Positions 48,125-60,800 of a stretch of DNA of 64,000 bases are shown here, one piece after another (position 1 is the first letter of the stretch; each line of letters starts with the position of its first letter). Origin of the DNA: Nectonema munidae (taxonomy: Eukaryota; Nematomorpha; Nectonematoida; Nectonematidae); contig JAUIRK010000884.1 in assembly GCA_030549495.1 (NCBI GenBank), positions 62,001-126,000 of the forward strand. Reading direction: 5' to 3'. The notes beneath the pieces are model-generated. The model was not told the DNA's origin, searched no databases, and saw nothing but the letters and a program-made list of their open reading frames with translations. The translations under genes and the position numbers were made by a program.

Positions 48125-49267
48125 CAGGGCGAGGAAAAATTGACCCAAAAATTTGAAAAAATTGACTTTTACTCAGAGATAAAATTGACTTTATTGACTT
48201 TTTAAAGTTCCATTGAATTGAACAACTATGAAAACTTTAGAGAAAGTATTGGAAATTATTTCAAAGAATCAATGAGTTTGTAATACAACAAATTATAATG
48301 ATATTTTCTGATTTAAAATTCGATCATTTTCTAGCAGTTTTTAAAGTTTAGAAAAAGATCTATCGACTTCAAAAGTTAAAAGCGAGAGATTTGAGAGTTT
48401 TCCATATTCATGATTTTATTGATTTCATTTTATTTGAATCTATTTTCAAGATAAATTTTAACGCCACATTCGTCTTAAATGAAATAATGTTGAAGAAACA
48501 AGTAAAGGCATCTTCGACTGAAAACGTCTCTATGTTGACTTTTTCCGACTAAATCAATGAATCGTCAATATTCTCTAATTATTGTTAGCAAGTTTTGACA
48601 CATATTTTCTTTTTTTAACAATTTCTTGATATTTGGCAATAAAATTTCATCATTAATTTCTTCACTGCTGGAAGATTTTAATGAAAATTTTTGCTGCTTG
48701 CAACCAATTTGTCCATTTCGTTACAATTGGAACTGAAGTGTTGCCGATAGGTTTGAAAAGAGAACGTCTTTTCTATTTCTAATTTAAAATGATTTAATGC
48801 CGATAATCTACAATCTTTGCAGGATAACTTAAGTTTTAAGGTAAACTTGTGTAAAAGATGTGGAAATGATAAAAATGTTTGGGAATAAAATTCCATAACT
48901 TCTGCTGGATATATCGTATGTAACCGCGTTTGTCAACAAAAAAAATTTGTCTTACAAAAAATTCTTCATGTTTAACCTTAGTCAGGCAAACTTTCCAGTA
49001 AAACCTTTTATTAGATGAAAAAAAGGCCAACTATTGTGGAAGTGTTGACATAAAGAAGAAATCTTATATGTATCGCTTATAACAATTTAGGAACATTGAA
49101 TCAAAAAGTGTTAAATATAAAAATTGACTTTATTGACCTAAACTCGAAAAATTGACTTAAAAATTTGAAATTAGTTCAAAATTTAGACTAAACAAGTAAA
49201 GATCTTCTTCAAAGAGTTTTTGCTAAACGGAAATAAAAGTTGACTTTATTGACTTTTACTCGCCCTG
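48125..49267. mobile_element. non-autonomous hAT-like element (1.1 kb) with subterminal repeats
   Basis: Left end CAGGGCGAGGAAAAATTGAC, right end on the other strand CAGGGCGAGTAAAAGTCAAT; the first nine bases are identical. The motif TTGACTTTATTGACTTTT occurs near both ends (48185-48206, 49122-49140, 49239-49257). Flanks GTTATCAT and TTAATCAG are only roughly alike. Minus-strand coding remnants in the centre (48.68-49.03 kb) are not identifiable. Confidence 0.7.
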
Positions 49268-49289
49268 TTAATCAGTAAGAAAGTTAAAA

Positions 49290-49860
49290 ATTTGTGGGTT
49301 TAATGGTTCCAATATGGCAGTGTAAGAGTTAAGACCTTGTTTTCCTAATTGAATAAAGTTGATTAGAGAGCCAATGGAATGTATGTTTAGGTTTTGTTAA
49401 GAGATGATATTGCTATGGTTACAGAGTGGTATGCTATTTTGAATGCTTCGGATGATGAGTTTAGATTTTTGAGTAGTAATGTTTTCTGCTATCTTTCCTT
49501 TTTTCGTGATTTGTGTTAGTGCATGCTTTTTTTGTAGTTGGTTATTGAATTGAAAATATATGGCGCCAGAGTGTGATGATCGTGCTTTGGTGATGGTGTA
49601 GTTATTTTTTGGGGTTTCAATATTTTTGATTGTACTTTGTTTATGAGATACTTTTTCTTTTCTAGTGGTTATGGAAGTGGAGGGATATTATTTTTATGGT
49701 GAGATCTGGCTCTAAAAGATTTAGTTTTTTGGGATATGGTGTAGAAGGTGGTGTTAACTAGTGAGGGGTAGATGTTTTGTGGTGAGTAATTTGATGAGAT
49801 GTTGGCGTAAGTCAGTTTTGAATTTATGGACTTTGGTTACATTTACAGATTTATTAGACC
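49290..49860 (-). mobile_element. possible LINE fragment (C/A-rich minus strand)
   Basis: The minus strand has the unusual A/C-rich, G-poor composition of the LINEs at 2.5-3.1 and 61.7-63.6 kb and broken coding-like stretches. No diagnostic motif was secured, so the assignment rests mainly on composition. Confidence 0.3.
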
Positions 49861-50209
49861 AACTCTTTAACAATTTCATTTCATCACATCGCTGTCTGCT
49901 CAAGATCTAATACATTTTAATGATCTAAAATTGAATAAATATTAATTTTTCTTGAAAATTATTGCTAGATGATATTAAAAAGAAAACATAAAACGTACTT
50001 AGAAGAAGATATCATGCATTTGCCACTACGTTTCTGGCGAACTAAAAGCTTAAAAAAATTTTTAGGATTTCGCCAAGAATACCATAGGTAGGGTTATCTA
50101 AAATAATCGTTAACCAAACCTAGAGGGTTCACAACATGTTTTAAAAGGTTTCCTGGTGATTGAAATCGGTTTTTATAAAAAGCGGGGTCTGGCTTTTACC
50201 CAAACTCAT

Positions 50210-50394
50210 GGTTGGTTGGTTGTTTGGAGATATCAAAGCACTTTCAGCCGTAAGGCTATGTGCTCGCATTATGCTTAACATGGTTAATCACAGTTTTTGT
50301 GAATTTGTTTTTATGAGTTAGGAGCCGTGGGAATCGAACCCCTTAACTTCAACTATTAAGCGGAGAGGGACACCCTAACAACCATTGAGGCTCA
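50210..50394 (-). mobile_element. tRNA-derived SINE, family A (185 bp)
   Basis: A 12-bp perfect target duplication ACCCAAACTCAT (50198-50209 and 50395-50406) brackets the unit. On the minus strand the head is tRNA-like with an A box TGGTTGTTAGGG (about 50374-50385) and a B box GGGTTCGATTCC (about 50330-50340), the internal RNA polymerase III promoter. A unique body follows, then an (AACC)n tail. The acceptor stem pairs only partly, so this is a SINE rather than a working tRNA gene. It lies 1.2 kb upstream of the Caprin start codon. Confidence 0.88.
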
Positions 50395-50406
50395 ACCCAA
50401 ACTCAT

Positions 50407-51608
50407 ACAAAAAATAATTTTTCAATTAAAAAAGTATAAAAAAAAAATTAAAATTGAAAGGTTTGTTGTTCAGTCTTTTTAATTTTCTTTAAAAAATAAA
50501 TGATTATATAAATTTTTAAGAATAAATAAAAATAAATACTGAGGCGAATGCCTAAAACCAAGTGAAGTGGAACAAAAACAGAAAATTTAATAAAAATAAT
50601 TATTTGTTTTAACACTAATAGGGGGTGTGAGTAAGGTTGGTTTGTTACTGGGTTTCGATACTCAAGTTCCAACTTTCAAATAAAGCCAACTTTCTTCATA
50701 GTTCGATACAAACGGCGCAATTGTGCCTTCTCGATGAAAACAATCCCACGGTACCTTTACCTTGAAAATCTTGATTGCAAAGAATTCCTACGTTGTGAAA
50801 AAAATCTTTTAAAAAATGGCTTTTTGCAATAACTCTTTCTAAACTTGTAAGAGTGAAATCTTTGCAATCTTTTAGTGTTATTTGGACTGCTTAAATTTAT
50901 AATACTAATACATGTATCAAACATAAGATATAAATACAAACAAAGATATAAACCATTTATCTATCTTGAAAAAAAGGAATAATATTGCAGTGAAATAGGG
51001 GGGGGGGGGTACAACTTCCTCTTTTACATCCGCCAATTGAATATAAAGGAATTTGGAGTCTTTGTAATATGAAACAAAGAGAGAGGATGATCAAAAGAAT
51101 TCCACTGAGATCGAAAAAGAAGAGTTAATAAGATGAAAGTAGATGAGTTGCTTGGATACAAAATTTAATTTAGTCTTTCTTTCAAAATCGAGATCATTCG
51201 TGATAAAAGGAATTTATTTAAGCTCTTGTTTTAAAGCTTTACACTTAGGCAAACGTAAAATTTGGTAGCCCAAATATTGGCAAAGTGTAAAATTTGAGGC
51301 AAGTTTAGTATCAACCATAAATGTAATAAGCAAAAAACATTTAGCTTAGCCATAGTTTAGAAAATATTAATAGTTTACCCCCTAACCAAACTCTCTTGTT
51401 GTATTTTTTTTCTAAACTTCGTTTTAATAAAATTTCTGTTTAAAATTTATTTTTAATTAAAGTTAAAAAAAATTTTTATGTTAAAGAATTCAATTTTAAA
51501 AATTTATATTTTACTTTTAAAACATTTTGTTTCTCGAACTTTGTTTCTGGTACTTTCCTCATTTTTGACTTTTTAACTCCTAATTCTTTTTTAAAAATAT
51601 TTATTACA
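50407..51608. other. Caprin upstream region
   Basis: AT-rich with a 12-base G tract at 50998-51009. It should hold the Caprin promoter and leader. No TATA box or transcription start could be fixed against this background. Confidence 0.4.
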
Positions 51609-51878
51609 ATGGCTGATCAATTTTCTGAACTATCCAAACGATTTGTTACTATCATAGAAAATAAAGTTAGAAATTTGGAAAAAAGAAAATCAAAGCTAGA
51701 TGATCTTAACAACAAAGAAAAAAAAGGTCTAAGCTTGAATGTTGACCAAAAAGTTGCCATATCTCATTTCCCCGAAGTTATTGCCATGTTAGAGTGTGTT
51801 CACGATTTACAAAAATCATTTTCCCATATTTTGTCCGATATTAATAAAAATTCAAAAAAACTGTTAAAGAAAACAAAG
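51609..51878 (+). CDS. CAPRIN: Caprin homologue, first coding exon
   Basis: ATG at 51609, 90 codons, donor GTAATT. The N-terminus MADQFSELSKRF leads into a charged coiled coil with VRNLEKRKSKLD and DQKVAISHFPEVIAMLE, the hallmark of the Caprin homology region (vertebrate: RNLEKKKLKLD, NQDQMEAVEKYEEVIHNLE). The ATG is the first in frame after an AT-rich leader and sits just before the homology, so it is a credible start. Confidence 0.82.
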
Positions 51879-54800
51879 GTAATTTTATATTGTTTTAAGA
51901 AAATTAATTCTTTTATATCCATTCTAGCAACAAACTCAAGAGGATTGTTACTCTCATACAAAACAATTTCTACGCATTTATACGATACTCTCTAAATTAA
52001 ATTCTATAAATTATAAAGAAGATTTGTTATCTGGCTCTAATGGCGCTCCTACGTTATCGTCAGAAGAAGTGGATGAGATAGAATTTTTAAACAATTCTCT
52101 TTTTAGTGGGGAAAACAATTCAACGCTAGACAAAGTTGATGAAATAAGGTAATTTAAGTTTCCTCCATTTTATTATAATTGATTCACAATTTGCACTACG
52201 ATGGGACTTGTGTACCTTGCTATTTACTTATAACCATTAAATTTTTTTATATTAAATTCGCAATGCTAATACTGCCGTGTTGTATTTGCTTTGTTTTCAT
52301 AGTTTTGTATTAAATTTCACGGAAGTTCTCTTTTTAATATTCCCTTCTACTTTTTTATCTCTACTAAAGTAATGGAGTTTTAAAAGAAAATGTTAATTAT
52401 TATTAGTGATGGAAAGACTAATCTTAGTAATAAGAGCTGTGCATTTTTAACTATCTTAATCGTATCTTTAAAATTTGCAGCCTTTCCCGTTATTTTTATT
52501 TCTATTCCTCTGAGTTTGTAAAAGTCTACGGAAGGTTGAATAAACGTTACTACCGGTGAGCATTTAAAATTAAAAAGTTTCACGCCTTACTTTAAAATTT
52601 ATCCTCCATTAAGTATTGCGTATAAATTTTTAATTCGAATTTTAATTTTACTTGAAAATTAAAAATGTTGTTTTGAATTCTTAAGGGGCTACTTAAGAGT
52701 TAATCCCCATAGAACCTGTGCTATTTTGAATAAAAGTCATATGAATACCTCACTTTTATTTCAAATATCTGGTGTTACCAATGCGTCTATAAAAATCTAT
52801 TAGTTTAATTAACTTTAAATATAGAAAAAATAGAAGTTGGGTTTACTTGAAAGGTAAGCATTTGAATCCATAAATGTAAGCTAGCTGTTTGAATGGCTAA
52901 CCTGAAGAAAATCTTCAGATTCAATTTTGTAAATCTCAATAGAGTATTGCATGTCTGATAAATGTCATACTGTTAAATGAAGGCTGAATGCTCCTAGTCT
53001 AATTTTTCATAACTGGGCGTACATTTTGAATCAAGGAGAAACAGAATAAGCTTTTTATGGCTATCGTAATCCTGAAAAATGGTTGCATTATCTATTAATT
53101 ATGTTCGCAAAATTGGACAATATGGTGTTTTTTAGGCATTAATTTGTTTTTTTGTAATCAGAATAAGATTAAATAAGATTTCTTATTTTATGTTGTTACT
53201 TTTTAACGTATAATAAGAATGCCATCTATAGTGTTATAACAATTAAAATAATTTTTCTCTAATACATATTTGATGATACTAGCAATAATGATTATCTTGT
53301 GCAGTGATGCTTTTGTCCACTTTGGGTTAGGCTAGGGTTATTAAAATTTAAAAGAATATATTTTAGTTCTAATACCGTTCTTACTAATCTGGGTTATGTC
53401 ATTAACCAAATGCTAATGAATTCATCCAACCAATATTTTTATTTGATTTGTATAGTATGCTGGTCGTATGGTGGTTAGACCTCAGGGATTTCACTCCAAA
53501 GATCTCGTGTTCGATTCACTATGTACTCGAAATAGATTTTTTTGTTTAATCCGATGCCGTCCGGTTGACTAACAAGGGCATTGGGCCAAAAAATGCACCG
53601 CCGTCTAAACAAGTTCCACAAATTTGTGTGTAATCGGGAAAAAACGACATTAAATGAAGTTTTTTAGTTATTTGATTTGTATACATTGAAAATATTAAAA
53701 TAAAATCCCAAAAAATCTTTTTATGAACTACATATTTCTTTAGGCTCTCAGGGGTGGAGAAGCCTGTAACAAGTTGAAGATCACTGGTCTAGTAGATTTT
53801 ATATTGTAGTTGATTAGGAGTAGTAGTTTAATGTTTCTATACAGATGGTTTCCAATATCTTTATTCCTAGCTTTATGTAGTACAGAGTTGAACAATATGC
53901 TTTTGCTTGAATTAAATGCGCCCCTCTATTTCCTTTTTTGTTTAAATGTTGTGTATTTTCATTGAAATTAAAACAGAATATCAAGTTTAGTCAAACTTTT
54001 TATTCCACAAGGAAAATTGTAGTCTGAATTGTGTTCAAGGTTTCGAGACCCCCTGAGCTGTTGTGCTTATACTTAACCTTAACATAAAACCCATGGTTAA
54101 AAGGGCTCAAAACAGCTTTGAATATACCCCAACCCCAGATTCGGGAAGCTGAGCACGGCTCTGAATCAAACCAGTTAAGTTTTCTAATCATCTGAAAAAA
54201 ACTAAAGCCAACTGCTTTACCATACTTTAAATTGTTATCTAAAAAATTGGGTAAATTAATAATGTTAATCATTATTAAAAAAAATGCGTGTTTTTCCTAT
54301 TTTATTCTTTCAAATGCAAATAGCTAGATAAAATTCCATTTTTGATTTAATAGTCTTCATTTTACTCAAAACATAATGTTGACTAGAGGGGGATTAAGTT
54401 TAACTAAGACAGAATTCGTATTTAACGCACTTGATATAAGCTTGGTTCACTTTTTGGGATTAGATGAATAGAAGTAGAGTAGGCCTGCCAGATCTTCGGG
54501 TTTCAGAATAGTTCTGTATTTACTTGATGCTTAATAACCGAATCTCAAGTGATATAGAAGAACCCCAGATTTTCATCATCATCATCATCATCCATTTGTC
54601 TCCAGGAGGAGAACAAGGTCTTATATCCCGGCTTGCCAGGGTCGACCTTTTTCATTTTTTGCATCGTCGTCTCCATTGCTTTTTAAGTTGTGCATCTTCC
54701 AGAAAGAGTCCCCTTTTCTCCATATCTGCTTTCACTACCTCTTCCCATAATTTCTTGGGGCGCCCTTTCTTGGCTTTTCCAGTCACAACTTCGTCTCTCA

Positions 54801-57800
54801 CCCTCCTAAGAAATTTGTTAATCATTCTCTTAAGATGACCCACAACGCAGTCTTGTCCTCGAGATATCCATTTATGTCTTCAACTTCTGTCATTTTCCTG
54901 AGAACAGCATTTGGAACTTTGTCTAAGCGTTTTTCCACAAATCATTCGCAACATTCTCATTTCCGTTGATTGCATACGTCTGATATCTGTTTTTTTCATT
55001 CCCCAACATTCAAACTCATAACTCATAACACTTCTCACACATGCTTTGTACAGTCTTCTTTTTAGCTTCAAAGACAGCGCTCTTACAAAATACTACAGAT
55101 ATGTCGTTGAATTTTTTCCAAACGAGTCTTATCCGTGATGTCACAGATTTTACAACATCTCCATCTCTGCTAAGTACGTCTCCTAAGTACCGAAATTCTT
55201 TCGCAACATTAATTTTGTCTCCTCCAAATATGACCGTATTTTCATTTCTTCATCAATTTTCTCTTTGCAACCACAACAAACAAATTTTTTAACCTTTATA
55301 AGCGCATCACGTACATCTGAACATCTTTTATGGACCCACATTTTGCATAAACTACACTGAATGGCATTTCTCATAACTCTTTTCCCGCATTTTGCACATG
55401 GATCGATATTACTAATAACTTCATCTAAACATCGAGATTTAAATTTCATTGCTTTTCTTTTTGAAAGGTTTATCTTCAACCCTTTCCTACTCAGTGCTTC
55501 TCTCCAACTAACATATCTTTTTTCAACGTCATCCCAACTGCTTCCAACAATCACCAAATCATCTGCATAGAGAAACTCTCTCTTACACTTTTCAACAACA
55601 TCAGAAAGTACATCCATAACGATTGCAAAAGGTATCGGGCTAAGCACAGATCCATGATGGACACCGACTTCAACTTTGAACCACTCTGATATTTATCCTT
55701 CAACTTCCACTACAGTTTTTGCATCGCTGTACATTTCCATTATTACTTTTACTTCGTACTCTGGCACACCTTTTTTTCTAAAGAGCCCACCAAATTTCTT
55801 CTCTTGGAATGCAATCAAAGGCTTTCTCAAGGTCGACAAATACAGCGTTCAAGTCCTTATCCACTTTTTTGTGTTTTTCAATTAATTGCCTTACTGCAAA
55901 AATTTCATTTATCTCAACACGTTTCCTAATTCTTTTTTCAAAAACTCTCCAATACCTTCATCGCATGTTCAAGAAACTTTATACTTCTATAGTTAGAACA
56001 TTCTTTTGAGTCGCCTTTGCATTTATAAAGTGGTAACAAAACACTATTCCTCCAGCTTTCTGGCATCTTTTTCCCCATCATTATATCATTTCCTATTTTT
56101 GCCAAAGAACCCTCAAGTCCACAAAGTTGTATTACTTCTATAGGCACGCCACTTGGACCAGCTGCTTTATTAGTTTTCATCTGTATCATCGCTTGATTCA
56201 CCTCTTCTCTGGAAATTTCAGACACTGGGCCCTCGTTTGGCAGAACTTCTAAATTCCTATTCCAGATATTCTCTCTATTCAAAGATTTGCGACAGTGATC
56301 CTTCCAGAGTTCTAATCTTTCATCTAGCTTCAACTTCAGCTCTCTATTTTTGTCTCTCATACACGGATTTCAAATAATATCTTGTTTGTCTTGGCCATAC
56401 GAAAGCTGTGTCTCATCTTCTCTTCGACTCTCATTCTTTCCATCTGCTTTGTTTCTTTTTCAGCTTCTGCATGCATAGCCTTCACCACCATGCTCTTAGC
56501 CCAGTTTCTGTACTTGACATATCTTTCTTTTGCTCTTAAACTTCTTTCTTTTCTCCACATTTTATAGTTTTCTTTCTTTTCCTTTAATGCCTTTTTGACA
56601 CTATCGTTATTCCACCACCAAGTTACTTTCATACCGTTACTCTTTGATATTCTACATTCTTCTTTCATTATTTCAGACAATTTTGTAACAATTTTATCCC
56701 ATTCTGCATCTTTATCGATTGAATCTGCTTTTTCCATGATTGCTTTCTTTTCTTTCAATCTCCATGTTTTGAGTCTGTTTTTCCCAACCTTCTGCTGTCT
56801 TGTCTTTTTTGAGCACCATGTCCATTACCAGTATACGGTGTTGCGTCATACTCATAACCATTTCACCAGGGATAGTTTTCACATCTTTAACCTTTTCATC
56901 TTAACGGACCAAAATGTAATCAATCATTGTTTTATTGCATCCTGACTCTCAATTTCTCAACGTCTTTTTTGAAATAAGTGTTCGCAATCTTCAGGTTAAA
57001 ACTGTCAGCAAAATCAAGCAAATTCTCTCCCTCAACATTCCTCTTTCCAAAGAGCCTTTTTTGGGATTCAGAATCCGACAAAGTGTTGGTATCGTATCAA
57101 ACTATTGGAACGGTTTCTATTATTATCAGCTGAAGGGCCTTTATCCACACCTTTCTAAAGAGTGACGTTTGTGAAAACAGGATTGCGCCTAGATTAAATA
57201 ACTAACGGTAGTTGAACAATAGTGTCATCAAATTGAGGGATTTCCAACAGGGTTTCTGAGCTGGTAATACCATAAAAAGACTAATGGACAAAATGCCCAA
57301 AATTGGTCTTTTGAATAATTTTTGAAAAAAATTATATTACACTCAGTTCGTTACCACTCACAAAAATTATTATTTAAAATTTTTCTTATGTTAACAGGAA
57401 AATGGAAAGTGTATTATATTGGAGATGTGAAAAACTGGATTTCTGCAGTGCCAATATTTTCCCTCGTGACGTGATTTAATTTTGTCGATTGAACATTTTT
57501 ACTAAGCAATTTGTATGTTAAACATTTAGTCATATTAACATTTACTTCTCAGACGCCTGGTCCAAGGTGTTATTAATTTTTTAATTAGTTTTATACGTGA
57601 ATTGTTTTGTTTTATTTGGATCGTAGGAAACCCTTCAATAAACAAGCCTCTTTTAGCAAAAATTATGGTCTTTTGAGAGCATAAATCTAGTTCTTCCCAA
57701 TGTAAATTAGGTTATGTGCCAAAACAGTGTTACAACAAACTTGAGAAAAAATTGTCAACGCTGGAGTCGGAAATGGAGCTCCGAAACCACGAAACACTTG

Positions 57801-60800
57801 TAGGCATAATCTTGCTAGAAAATAATATAGTTTGTTCTGAAAATGTATACTTTAAAAAATTTCGACTTATTTGTTTGTGTGTTCACAATTCTCTCTTAGG
57901 TTTCTATGTTTAAAAATAGTCAATTTTGAAAGATGTAGACATTTATTAGGCCACACTTTTACAGACCCTCTCTACTTTTCCATCTTTTTTCATAGCACTC
58001 ACATAAACGCAATCGTTTCATTAAAGTCCAAAGTGTTGAAAAATAAATCGTATGCCGAAGTGAAAGAAATCATCGACAAAATCACCGCCTCAAACTACCT
58101 ATATCCTTTTTCCAAAGAAAACCACCACACCCCTTCGGAAGATGAAGAAGGAAAAGAGGAGGTGCATGTTGGGATTGAGCCGTCACGAGTCCAATGCGAG
58201 AAAGAGTGCGAAAAAGATGAGCTTGGTGAAGAGAGTCTGAACGATGGGGCATATTACAAATGTCAACATGTCTTGGTGGAGAATGACGAGTGTGATGAAG
58301 ACGCGCCGACAGATCAAAAAGATGAACAACACTCAGCCGCTAAATATCACATAAACGATTACCAAACCGAAGTACTCAATTTCTTTCTTTTTTTAGATAA
58401 CAACGTGAAGAGCAATTTGTAAAACTATCTTATTGCCGAGATATTATGAAAAGCGTTTGACATATTACGATCATAATATTTCTGTAAAAATATTATTTTA
58501 AAAAATAATAATATTCGACAGCCAAACTTAAGAGCTTACATTCAACACTCTAATACTTCGTTATATATCGCTAAAAATAGAGAGCATTATCTCCTCTCCT
58601 TTGCATCGTATGAAATGAAACGCGGAGCAAACTTTATTTTAAAAAATAACACCATTTCGCTGTCCCCAAATCAAATGAATCACGGCGCAAATGTGTTCTA
58701 TGTGCTAACTTTACAATGCTGTCTTCAAATAATAAACATCAACTCCCATACTAGGATAAACATTGAAATTAGAAATCTAATATGTCTCATATACCGCGCT
58801 CACACTGCGTTTTGTGAGACCACGCCCCCTTTTCAATATCTCCTTCGTTCCAGCGCCTTTTCGACGAGGTTGGCTTTGCACGTTTAGAGACTAATTTAGT
58901 TGGTGTATTACAATGTACACTACAAACAAATCAGTTTAAAAACAAATATGCCTCAATTCTCGAAAGTTTCCTCGGTTCACGTGTTTGTAATTGGGGCTTG
59001 TGGGGGGGGTTCCCCCTTTTTTTTTTCTGGGTTTTTTTTGTTTTTTTTTAAATTTTTTTCACCACATTAATAAAAAAATATAATCTACCAAAAAAAAAAA
59101 TATATTATATTATTTATTAAAAAAAAAATAAAAAAAAAAAAAAAAAATGGTGTTGATAAAAAAAAAAAATATTTATTTGTTTGGTTTTAATTATAAAAAA
59201 ATTTTACTCCAAATAACTCAAATTAATTTAATAAAAAATTTATTATATAATTTAATAAAATAAAAAAATATAAAAATTTTATTATTTTTTTATAAAAATT
59301 TAATTTTTTTTTTTTTTAATAAAAATTGTTTTTTTTTGTTTTTGGTTTTTTAAATTTATTTATATTTTAATTTTTAAAAAATTTTGGGTTGGGTTTTAAA
59401 AAAAAAAAAAAAAAAAAAATTAAAATTAAAATTTTATTTTTTTTGAAAAAAAAAAAAAAAAAAATAAGAAACCGGTTACAAATTTAGATTCATAACAGAA
59501 TCGCCATTATTATTTCCCGCATTTATTCTAAAGCAGTCCACTTTCAAGTGAGAGTTGTAGAGTCGGAGGTTTTGGAATCTGGTATACACTACGAGTTAGA
59601 GTTAGACGAGAAATGCCGCTCTCAAACTTTAAATAAAAGTGTTGAAAGTAAGCTTAATCTATTTAAATATATAAAATAATTCTGAAAAAACAGCCTAACA
59701 CTAATCTTGCAATACTTTTATTCATTCAAATCTCAAAATCAAGGATGTCGAATTCCCCCAACACATTTCGCTTACAATTCATATAATTCCGAATCTTTTA
59801 TTTTAGTAAAAAAATGTAGGAGAAAAATTTTCCGCATAAATTAAATCTCATTGTACGAGTTTAAAACACGTACAAGTTTTTACATTTTTTCCAACAAAAA
59901 GCATACTCAATGAAGGAATAATTTTTTTGACATCGCGAGTAATAGAGTACCTATGATATTCTATATAATAAGTATTAGGTTTCGAAAACTGTTTGTTCAT
60001 GATAAGAATGTGATGATAGAGCATTTCTTGGCCGCTATAATTTACAATTTTTTAAACTGTATACTGTATACGTACAAATAATGGAAAAACAATTTGCGCT
60101 TGATTCCAAAAGGGTCTGGTCTGAGGATTCAGAGCAGTAATTCTGTTGCCAGCTGCGAGTCTACAACGGTGGATTCTGACAATTAATTCTTCATTCTGAT
60201 GTGCAGAACTAGAGATGCAAATGCCTTGACCGCCGACTCTCCTTCTTCCAATGTCCTGTCCGTATTTTTTACCTCTCATCTTTTACAATGGCGCTTCATT
60301 TTTACTATAAACAAAAAAATTGTATATGGAATATATATGTTATAGGATTAACTCGACAGTTATGAAACTAACAATTATGTCAGATAGGGGACATCCCCAG
60401 TGCAACACTATTATCTACAACATCAAAAAACGGGTGTTAAATTTTTGGATGTATACCTTTATTTTTATCTTAAGAGTCAAGAAAATGGAAATGATAAGAA
60501 TGCTTATAGTAGCGGAGATGTGTCGAGTCACCCTCATCAAGCCAACTCCCTACATCTCACCCAAGAGGATCACCTGCAAACGAATAGTGCTTCCGGGCAC
60601 TTCAATTCTCCTGGTAATTACTCAGCTGCTTCTAGGATGAATATTGACATGCATCAAAGACAGCAGCAGGAAGCGCCTATGATGTCCTTTCAACATCACC
60701 ATCCTGGTGGCTATTCAATACGCTCGAGCATGCATCCTCCCGTGCATAACACTACGCCCTATAGAGCTCCTAGTAAGGATTTTATTTTGACTGATATGTT

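Noticed and set aside
50321-50394. A tRNA gene on the minus strand with A and B boxes
   Set aside because: The acceptor stem pairs only over five positions, the anticodon region does not fold properly, and the unit sits at the head of a 185-base insert with its own target duplication, so it is a SINE head.
54000-54272. 90-residue minus-strand frame in Caprin intron 2
   Set aside because: It contains no recognised domain. The less AT-rich patch may be an unclassified repeat, but I could not find ends or a second copy in the window.
58615-58887. 90-residue plus-strand frame after the third Caprin exon
   Set aside because: No homology to caprin, no acceptor in phase and no recognisable motif.
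60052-60279. Protein-like minus-strand frame (76 residues)
   Set aside because: No family recognised, no splice sites or promoter context, and it lies between exons of a plus-strand gene. Kept only as a note.
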